Assembly: GCA_947495795.1 (NCBI GenBank)
Contig: CANMAI010000006.1
Coordinates: 62,001 to 126,000 of the forward strand
Source of the DNA: an uncultured Paracoccaceae bacterium
GTDB taxonomy: Bacteria > Pseudomonadota > Alphaproteobacteria > Rhodobacterales > Rhodobacteraceae
DNA: 64,000 nt
Direction: 5' to 3'
The notes under the pieces were generated by a model, which worked only from the letters and a program-made list of their open reading frames with translations, was not told the origin of the DNA and did not search any database. Positions 58,699 through 64,000 of the stretch are shown in pieces; position 1 is the stretch's first letter; each line of letters begins with the position of its first letter. Both the position numbers and the translations under genes were made by a program.

Positions 58699-59478
58699 TT
58701 ACAGATTCTTTCGTACGTCGCTTACCAAACCTTGTGTCAGTTCATTGATCTCCGCGTCGATCTTCATGATCTCCGCGATTATCGGTTTTGAAAGATGCGG
58801 GTGCTTTTCGACCGAAAGTCTCAAAAGAGCCATCCAATTTACGTTGTTGCGTGCCCGCGCTTTCTGAATGCTGTCGATAAACGTCAGGGCCTCGGTTGGA
58901 GTGTCTTCAAAGGTAATCGAGATACCATCCGGAAGGTTTAATTTCGCAATCCGGTCACTACGGTTTGCGCGCCAATCTGAAGCGGATAGGCCCATATAAT
59001 GAACACCGATGCGTTGCGCGCCTTTTGCGATATTGTTGGGCCGGAAACCCTCTTTCTGAAAGCCGAAGCGCTCATGCATTTCAACAACTCGGGGGTTTGT
59101 TTCCAGAACTTCGCAGTTGAGTTTTTCAAACGCGAGCGTTTGAAAAACGTGATCAATCATCGTGATTTCAATTGCAGATCCAAGACCACCCCTTGCCTCT
59201 GGCGAAAGATAAAACGCCCAATCGCATCGCTTGTTGGCAGCATCAATTGAAGAGAGACTGGCCGCACCGACCGCGGTGCCTTCTTCATCCAGCACCAGAA
59301 AGACCTTTGCTTTTTCTGAACTGCGGAGATCTTCGATGTAGATCAAATGTTCATTGGTGGAAATCTCATGATCTGAATACATTGCAAGCCTGACTGCATC
59401 AGAATTTCGGATTTCGAGCGTGCGCATTTGCTGGGTGGTATCGCAGTTGCATATGTTTTTGAGCACGTAGCTGGGCAT
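58699..59478 (-). CDS. GNAT-family acetyltransferase, PseH-like, with C-terminal extension
   Basis: This is a 259-residue protein. The N-terminal 175 residues resemble PseH, the acetyltransferase of pseudaminic acid synthesis: LEIRNSDAVRLAMYSDHEISTNEHL, GAASLSSID, WAFYLSPEARGGLGSAIE, LNCEVLETNPRVVEMHERFGFQKEG. The last 75 residues (ARARNNVNWMALLRL...DAEINELTQGL) form an extra domain I cannot name. AAGGGAG before 59478 sets the start. It stands alone between rpoC and rplS; no other pseudaminic acid genes are nearby. Confidence 0.7.
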   Translation of the reverse strand: MPSYVLKNICNCDTTQQMRTLEIRNSDAVRLAMYSDHEISTNEHLIYIEDLRSSEKAKVFLVLDEEGTAVGAASLSSIDAANKRCDWAFYLSPEARGGLGSAIEITMIDHVFQTLAFEKLNCEVLETNPRVVEMHERFGFQKEGFRPNNIAKGAQRIGVHYMGLSASDWRANRSDRIAKLNLPDGISITFEDTPTEALTFIDSIQKARARNNVNWMALLRLSVEKHPHLSKPIIAEIMKIDAEINELTQGLVSDVRKNL

Positions 59479-59516
59479 GTTTGCTCCCTTCGAGCGTTAC
59501 ATGGAGTGTATCGCAC

Positions 59517-59544
59517 AAAAAAGGGCACCCTGAGGATGCCCTTG
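59517..59544 (-). terminator. Rho-independent terminator of the rpsP-rplS operon
   Basis: On the - strand, AAGGGCA/TGCCCTT with extra C-C/G-G pairs and a TCA loop is followed by a run of six T. It lies 19 bases after the rplS stop. Confidence 0.92.
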
Positions 59545-59562
59545 TTGCGGAAGTTCGGAATT

Positions 59563-59949
59563 TTATACGGCAGAACTGTCGCTCTTTGGGCGGTAGTTCG
59601 TCTTCTCGGCGATCCGGGCCGATTTGCCGCGGCGGTCGCGGAGGTAGTAGAGTTTTGCGCGGCGAACGCGGCCGCGGCGGACAACGGTGATGCTGTCTAT
59701 GTTGGGCGAGTGGAGCGGGAAGACACGCTCAACACCTTCGCCGAAGGAGATTTTGCGGACTGTGAATGCAGCACCGATGCCAGCGCCGCCTTTGCGGGCG
59801 ATGCAGACGCCCTCGTAATTCTGCACACGGGAGCGCGTGCCCTCTGTTACCTTGTAGCCGACGCGGATGGTATCTCCGGCGGCAAAGTCAGGAATTTCGT
59901 TGCCAAGGGCGGCGATTTGCTCGGCTTCGAGCGTCTCGATTATGTTCAT
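59563..59949 (-). CDS. rplS: 50S ribosomal protein L19
   Basis: This 128-residue protein shows the L19 pattern [36 protein letters not shown] and [41 protein letters not shown]. It acts at the 30S-50S interface. Last gene of the - strand operon, 5 bases after trmD. Confidence 0.97.
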   Translation of the reverse strand: MNIIETLEAEQIAALGNEIPDFAAGDTIRVGYKVTEGTRSRVQNYEGVCIARKGGAGIGAAFTVRKISFGEGVERVFPLHSPNIDSITVVRRGRVRRAKLYYLRDRRGKSARIAEKTNYRPKSDSSAV

Positions 59950-59953
59950 TGTC

Positions 59954-60784
59954 TCAATCCTTCATCTCGCCTTTTGCGGCGATGGTGTGCGCATCCGATT
60001 GCTCTTGGCCTTCCTTCGGGTCTTCGTAAGCCCGCCAGAGATCTGGACGACGTTCCTTTGTGAGGCGCTCGGACTGGTCTTTTCGCCATTTGGCGATGGC
60101 CCCGTGATGGCCGGAGAGGAGGATCTCCGGTATCTTGTGGCCAACCCAATCCGTGGGCCGGGTATATTGCGGGTGTTCCAGTAAGCCGTTGGAAAAACTC
60201 TCATCCTCCGACGACTCGGCGTTGCCCAGCACGCGGGGTATAAGGCGAACGGTGGCATCAATCAAGGCCTGTGCCGCGATCTCTCCGCCCGTCATGACGA
60301 AATCCCCGAGGGAGACTTCGAAAATGTCGTGCGCGTCCAGAACGCGCTGATCCACGCCCTCGAAACGACCGCAGAGAAGCGTGACGCCGGGGCCGTCTGC
60401 GAGGCCCTTGGCCATGGCCTGATCGAAGCGGCGACCGCGGGGTGAGAGGTAGAGGATGGGGCCGATAGCTGGCTGGGCGCAGAGGGCCTCGCTCAGGACA
60501 TCCGCGCGGAGCACCATGCCAGGGCCACCGCCTGCTGGCGTGTCGTCCACCGTCTTGTGTTTGCCGAGGCCGTGATCGCGGATGTTGTGGATCTGGAGGT
60601 TCCAGAGTCCCGTATCCAGTGCTTTGCCGAGGAGTGATTGGCCTAGGGTGCCGGGAAACATTTCCGGATAGAGCGTGTGGACCTGAGCTGTCCAGGCGTC
60701 TTTGAGGTTTGGCCTGTCCTGCATCAGCGCGCGCGGTTTGGCGCTGGCTGAGATGGAGAGGCGGCCGTGGGATTTAATCGCCAT
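59954..60784 (-). CDS. trmD: tRNA (guanine-N1)-methyltransferase TrmD
   Basis: This 276-residue SPOUT-class methyltransferase makes m1G37 in t[41 protein letters not shown] and the knot region [17 protein letters not shown]-type [10 protein letters not shown] and [17 protein letters not shown] are present. The first 30 residues precede the usual family start and might be partly untranslated. It overlaps rimM by 11 bases. Confidence 0.95.
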   Translation of the reverse strand: MAIKSHGRLSISASAKPRALMQDRPNLKDAWTAQVHTLYPEMFPGTLGQSLLGKALDTGLWNLQIHNIRDHGLGKHKTVDDTPAGGGPGMVLRADVLSEALCAQPAIGPILYLSPRGRRFDQAMAKGLADGPGVTLLCGRFEGVDQRVLDAHDIFEVSLGDFVMTGGEIAAQALIDATVRLIPRVLGNAESSEDESFSNGLLEHPQYTRPTDWVGHKIPEILLSGHHGAIAKWRKDQSERLTKERRPDLWRAYEDPKEGQEQSDAHTIAAKGEMKD

Positions 60785-61313
60785 GGAATTCGGTGTCCGG
60801 CTGCGCGTCTGCTGCCTCGGGCGGGGGATCTGCGATGACGCGTTTTGCGGAGAGATCTACCGTTGGCACAATCTCTCGCGTGAAAGGCAAGAGGAGCGCG
60901 TTTTTGATGCCGGGGCCGTGGACTTCGAGGATATCGCCTGCGCCGTGATCGTAGACGGAGTGGATGCGGCCGAGCTTTGTGCCGCCTGTGTCGAAGACAT
61001 CTAGGCCGATGAGATCGGTGTGGTAGAACTCATCATCCGGGAGAGCGGGGAGGCGCTCGCGGGGGGCGTAGAGGCGCGTGCCCTTCAGCGCATCTCCTTG
61101 TTCTTTTGAGGAAATTCCGGAGAGGCGGGCCGCAAGGCCGTTCTTGATGGGGCGGGTGATCTTGACGGTATAGCTGGTTTTGCCATCCTCCGTGGTGAGG
61201 GGCGCGTAGTCGGCGATTGCCTCGGGATCGGCGCAGAAGGATTTGAGGCGAATCTCGCCCTTTACGCCGAAGGAACCGGCGATGGCGCCGACGCAGATGA
61301 GATCTTCCTTCAT
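60774..61313 (-). CDS. rimM: Ribosome maturation factor RimM
   Basis: This 179-residue 16S rRNA processing factor has an N-terminal RimM domain ([21 protein letters not shown]) and a PRC-barrel-like C-terminal domain ([35 protein letters not shown]). It binds S19 and the 30S head. Its ATG overlaps the stop of the upstream BluB-type gene (ATGA). Confidence 0.95.
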   Translation of the reverse strand: MKEDLICVGAIAGSFGVKGEIRLKSFCADPEAIADYAPLTTEDGKTSYTVKITRPIKNGLAARLSGISSKEQGDALKGTRLYAPRERLPALPDDEFYHTDLIGLDVFDTGGTKLGRIHSVYDHGAGDILEVHGPGIKNALLLPFTREIVPTVDLSAKRVIADPPPEAADAQPDTEFHGD

Positions 61314-61963
61314 CTTGTGATCACCTTCGGTGGTGTGCGGGTTTCCCAGCCTGCGGTTTGCAGTTCCGGGGTGAGGCTTTCCTCTTCCGGCCAGCCGATG
61401 CAGAGATAGGCGATCAGGGGCCAGGCGGGATTTATACCAAGGTCTTCAGAGAGTTGGGCGGGATCGAGGATCGAGACCCAACCCATGCCAAGGCCGTGGG
61501 TGCGGGCGGTGAGCCAGAGATGCATGATAGAACCAACGACGGAATAGGCGCGCATTTCAGGCATTGTGGCCACCCCGAGACCTGCGCCCTTGGGTGTTTC
61601 ATCATCGCAGAAGATGGCCAGTTGGATGGGGGCATCCTGCATACCTGAGAGCTTAAGGTCTGCGTAAGCTCTTGCTTTTTCGCCCGAAAATCCCTGTAGG
61701 GCTTCCGCGTTGGCGGTTTGAAAATTCGTGAGAGCGGCCTTCTTGGCGGCTTTGCTTTCGATCCGGACAATGCGCCAGGGCTCGGAAAGGCCGACGGAAG
61801 GGGCGAGGGGGATGGAGGCGAGGCACGCCTCCATCAGAGGTTCGGGAACGGGATCGGGTTTGAAGCGGCGCACGTCTCTTCTGAGTGCGAAGAGCTGTTG
61901 CAGTTCTTCGGCAAACGTAGATGAGAAGCGCTTGGCTTCCGTAAGTAGCCCAATCTCGCTCAA
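61310..61963 (-). CDS. bluB: 5,6-dimethylbenzimidazole synthase (BluB-type, nitroreductase fold)
   Basis: BluB breaks down FMN to form the lower ligand of vitamin B12. The 217 residues show [33 protein letters not shown], and a C-terminal [18 protein letters not shown] and LCIGWP, typical of BluB rather than general nitroreductases. It sits between rpsP and rimM, an unusual place for a cobalamin gene; overlaps with rimM indicate co-transcription. No cobalamin riboswitch is seen. Confidence 0.87.
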   Translation of the reverse strand: MSEIGLLTEAKRFSSTFAEELQQLFALRRDVRRFKPDPVPEPLMEACLASIPLAPSVGLSEPWRIVRIESKAAKKAALTNFQTANAEALQGFSGEKARAYADLKLSGMQDAPIQLAIFCDDETPKGAGLGVATMPEMRAYSVVGSIMHLWLTARTHGLGMGWVSILDPAQLSEDLGINPAWPLIAYLCIGWPEEESLTPELQTAGWETRTPPKVITR

Positions 61964-61967
61964 TACA

Positions 61968-62378
61968 CTATGCTTCCGCGGGTGTTTCTTCTTCGGCTGC
62001 GGGCGCTTCTTCTGCCGGTGCGGCAGCGGCTTCTTTTGCAGCTTCCGCCTTGGCGGCCTTCTCTTCGGCGCGCTCGGTTGCTTTCTTGCCAGGGGCGGCT
62101 TTCTTCATGTTGGCACGTTCTTTTTTCGGAAGAACGTCAGCAGCTTCCAGCATCCGGGAGATCCGGTCCGTGACTTCTGCGCCCTGGCCGAGCCAGTGCT
62201 TTACACGCTCCATATCCATTTTCACGCGGTCCTCGGAATCCTTTGGCAGAAGCGGGTTATAGGTGCCGATCTTCTCAATATAGCGGCCATCGCGGGGCAT
62301 GCGGCTGTCGGCCACAACGATGCGATAGAAGGGGCGCTTCTTGGAGCCGCCGCGGGCGAGACGTATTTTAGTGGCCAT
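61968..62378 (-). CDS. rpsP: 30S ribosomal protein S16
   Basis: This 136-residue protein begins with the S16 signature [36 protein letters not shown]. The last 50 residues are an alanine- and glutamate-rich tail beyond the usual length of about 80, common in alphaproteobacteria. Second gene of the operon after chorismate mutase. Confidence 0.96.
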   Translation of the reverse strand: MATKIRLARGGSKKRPFYRIVVADSRMPRDGRYIEKIGTYNPLLPKDSEDRVKMDMERVKHWLGQGAEVTDRISRMLEAADVLPKKERANMKKAAPGKKATERAEEKAAKAEAAKEAAAAPAEEAPAAEEETPAEA

Positions 62379-62416
62379 GTGTTTTCTCCTTGAAATATGG
62401 CTGATATGTCAAACGG

Positions 62417-62722
62417 TTAGCCGCTGACAGATTGGTGTTGTTCGTGGTGCCGGATCACTTCCGAAATCACGAAATTGAGGTATTTCTTGGCGAACTCGGG
62501 ATCGAGATCGGCCTCCTCGGCGAGACGTTGCAGCCTCGCGATCTGGTCCTCTTCCCGCTTCGGGTCGGAGGGGGGCAGGGTGTGCTCGGCCTTCAGCTTG
62601 CCCACGGCTTGCGTGTGCTTGAAGCGCTCGGCGAGCGTAAAGACGATGATGGCATCGAGCCTGTCGATGCTTTCGCGGTGGTCCGCCAGAAGGCTGGCCG
62701 CGCGGGTGGTTATATCGGTCAT
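62417..62722 (-). CDS. Chorismate mutase, AroQ class
   Basis: This 101-residue all-helical enzyme converts chorismate to prephenate in phenylalanine and tyrosine synthesis. Key residues match the AroQ type: the N-terminal Arg in LLADHRESIDRLDAIIVFTLAERFKHTQAVGKLK and a C-terminal E-V-I-R-H-H-E-Q. The ATG at 62722 has GGAG eight bases upstream; a longer open frame upstream is not coding-like. First gene of the rpsP operon. Confidence 0.9.
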   Translation of the reverse strand: MTDITTRAASLLADHRESIDRLDAIIVFTLAERFKHTQAVGKLKAEHTLPPSDPKREEDQIARLQRLAEEADLDPEFAKKYLNFVISEVIRHHEQHQSVSG

Positions 62723-62743
62723 AGGCAGGCTCCGGCCAAGGCT

Positions 62744-62775
62744 GGATTTGGTATGGTTTCGGTACGGGTTTGGTA
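62744..62775. repeat. Three-unit motif with 11-base period, second copy
   Basis: It is nearly identical to 17519..17550 and in the same orientation, 22 bases upstream of the chorismate mutase start. Read on the - strand the units are TACCAAA, TACCGAA and TACCAAA, one every 11 bases. Confidence 0.5.
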
Positions 62776-62798
62776 ATGCGACTTGTTTTGTCGGGTAT

Positions 62799-63296
62799 TC
62801 ATGACGCGGGCACCTCCGGATGGAGCCAGATATCGGCCTTTTCGTTGTGCGGTGCGGTGCCGACATTCCGTGCCCCGAGACGTTCGGCCAGCTTTTCAGA
62901 GCGGGTGTTGCCGCGGATGATGAAGCTTGCGAGTGGCGCGCGGGGAAGGTGTGCATATCCCCAATCGCGGGCAGCTCTTGCGGCTTCCAATGCGAGGCCT
63001 TTGCCTTCAAAACCATCAAAGAGCACCCAACCAAGCTCTCGCCCTGATTTGTGGGGGGGGTGGTGGATGCCTGCAAAGCCCGCCGGCTTTTCCTCATGCT
63101 CTATCACCCACCAGCCGAAGCCAGCCAGCAGCCAATGGCCTGCCACGGCGGCGAGTTGACGGTATGCGCCTGCGACATCGAAGGGGCCGCCCACATCAAT
63201 AGAGCGAGGTGAGGCGTAGAAACGTACAAAGGCATCATGGTCGGCCATTTGCGGCGCGCGCAGCGTCAGCCGTTCTGTCGTTACGGTCGGGATCAT
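62799..63296 (-). CDS. GNAT-family acetyltransferase, RimJ/RimL-like, copy 1
   Basis: This 165-residue enzyme starts at 63296, where IPTVTTERLTLRAPQMADHDAFVRFY matches the usual RimJ/RimL opening. The acetyl-CoA site region reads LGWVLFDGFEGKGLALEAARAARDWGY. Substrate unknown; family members acetylate protein N-termini or small amines. Its ATG overlaps the stop of the next gene (ATGA), making a coupled series with two more GNAT genes. Confidence 0.87.
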   Translation of the reverse strand: MIPTVTTERLTLRAPQMADHDAFVRFYASPRSIDVGGPFDVAGAYRQLAAVAGHWLLAGFGWWVIEHEEKPAGFAGIHHPPHKSGRELGWVLFDGFEGKGLALEAARAARDWGYAHLPRAPLASFIIRGNTRSEKLAERLGARNVGTAPHNEKADIWLHPEVPAS

Positions 63297-63805
63297 GCGG
63301 GCCTCATATGTCGGTAGATGAGGTCGTTCGGATCTGCGCGCGGCGCGTCCAGGTCGGCCTTCGCGCCGAGCCGTTCGGCCAGCGCGATGGAGGCCGTGTT
63401 GGCCGGATCTATGCAGGAGACGAAGGTGGAAAAACCGCCGGAGCCAAAGCCCCAGTTTCGGGCGGCTTCTGCTGCTTCGGCGGCGATCCCCTGTCCCTCT
63501 GCCTCTGGTGCGAGGAACCAGCCAAGCTCCAGCTCCGGATCGTGCGGGCTGAGGCCGAAGCCGGTGAAGCCTGCAAGCTGGTTTTTGGCCCGCAGCCAGA
63601 TCGCCCAATAGCCTGCGCCATCCACGATCCACCCGGCGATGGCGGAGGCGAAATCGTACCAGGCCTCTATCCGCGTCATCGGGCCGCCCATGAAGCGGGC
63701 GCGATCGCTTGCCATGATGGCGGCATAGGGCTCAAAATCGGCGCGGGTGGGTGCGCAGAGATCGAGCCTTGCGGTGGCAAGGGTAGGGATGGCGTGGGTC
63801 CTCAT
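63293..63805 (-). CDS. GNAT-family acetyltransferase, RimJ/RimL-like, copy 2
   Basis: This 170-residue paralogue of the downstream gene has AIPTLATARLDLCAPTRADFEPYAAIM at the start and LGWFLAPEAEGQGIAAEAAEAARNWGF for acetyl-CoA binding. It overlaps both neighbours by 4 bases, so three GNAT genes are translated as a unit. Confidence 0.88.
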   Translation of the reverse strand: MRTHAIPTLATARLDLCAPTRADFEPYAAIMASDRARFMGGPMTRIEAWYDFASAIAGWIVDGAGYWAIWLRAKNQLAGFTGFGLSPHDPELELGWFLAPEAEGQGIAAEAAEAARNWGFGSGGFSTFVSCIDPANTASIALAERLGAKADLDAPRADPNDLIYRHMRPA

Positions 63806-64000
63806 GGTGCGCTTTCCGGCTCCGGCTCTGGCAGCACGAAGACATCACGTGTGACGCCATCGGGGAAGGTTTCGCGGCGCACGACCTTACCGCCAAGCCC
63901 TTCAGCTAGGCGGCGGGCGGCGGCGTTTTCGTCCCGCATATGCGTTTCGACATTTGGCCAGCGCAGAGTCTGGCAGGCGAAGCGGATGACGGCGCGGGAG
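63802..64000 (-). CDS. GNAT-family acetyltransferase, C-terminal fragment, cut by window edge
   Basis: A - strand frame enters from the window edge and ends at TGA 63804..63802. The visible 65 residues (VETHMRDENAAARRLAEGLGGKVVRRE) match the end of RimJ/RimL-type acetyltransferases, where N-x-A-A-x-R-L-A-E-x-L-G is characteristic. Third gene of the coupled GNAT series. Confidence 0.8.
   Translation of the reverse strand, partial: SRAVIRFACQTLRWPNVETHMRDENAAARRLAEGLGGKVVRRETFPDGVTRDVFVLPEPEPESAP

Noticed and set aside
62723-63097. In-frame upstream extension of chorismate mutase
   Set aside because: The extension overlaps the neighbouring GNAT gene on the same strand in a different frame and has no family similarity; GGAG supports the start at 62722.

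Overview
The window looks like a stretch of a high-GC alphaproteobacterial chromosome, most likely Rhodobacterales (Roseobacter group). The reasons are the gene orders secE-nusG-rplK-rplA-rplJ-rplL-rpoB-rpoC and (chorismate mutase)-rpsP-rimM-trmD-rplS, TRAP transporters, a BluB-type enzyme, Hint-domain proteins and many GTG starts. This placement is inferred from protein character, not from a database search.

Region 1 (1 to about 17,100) is the end of an integrative and conjugative element. It begins inside trbE and runs through trbJ, a trbK-like gene, trbL, trbF, trbG, trbI and a DUF2274 gene on the + strand. It then carries about 10.7 kb of cargo, all on the - strand: two AraC regulators, an alpha/beta hydrolase, a double SnoaL/NTF2 protein, a cytoplasmic SDR, a series of four oxidoreductases that each begin with a twin-arginine (Tat) signal (three SDRs and one aldo/keto reductase), a Sec-exported SMP-30/gluconolactonase-type protein and a LysR regulator. 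The element stops at the 3' end of tRNA-Arg(CCG) (17103..17179). A decayed 5' half of the same tRNA lies at 17315..17358. No integrase gene lies in the visible part.

Region 2 (17.6-31 kb) is chromosomal lipid and accessory metabolism, mostly on the - strand: sulfotransferase, a FadB/FadJ-type bifunctional enzyme, an NTF2-like protein, two tandem cupins, thiolase, a small membrane protein, an exported protein with two PilJ-type N-terminal domains, a GST, a GFA-family protein, unknown proteins, and acyl-CoA dehydrogenase with a MerR regulator. The MerR gene has two palindromic ACGT-rich operators upstream. A scrambled patch at 28.17-28.64 kb holds gene fragments, a repeat and a small membrane-protein gene with an in-frame TGA.

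Region 3 (31.2-46.5 kb) holds a von Willebrand A gene with 207-bp tandem repeats and an amber codon right after its MIDAS motif, two PaaI-type thioesterases, a MATE exporter, a zinc alcohol dehydrogenase, a TRAP transporter with fused small and large permease subunits, TerC, GMC oxidoreductase, IclR, Ada, an isocitrate lyase/PEP mutase family enzyme and a Hint-domain protein.

Region 4 (46.5-64 kb) is core information processing: secE, nusG, rplK, rplA, rplJ, rplL, rpoB and rpoC, ended by a strong bidirectional terminator. Next come a PseH-like acetyltransferase, then rplS, trmD, rimM, bluB, rpsP and chorismate mutase on the - strand, and a run of three GNAT acetyltransferase genes, the last cut by the window edge. 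Palindromic repeats with the core GTAGGGTGGGT occur at four intergenic sites, one of them between rpoB and rpoC.
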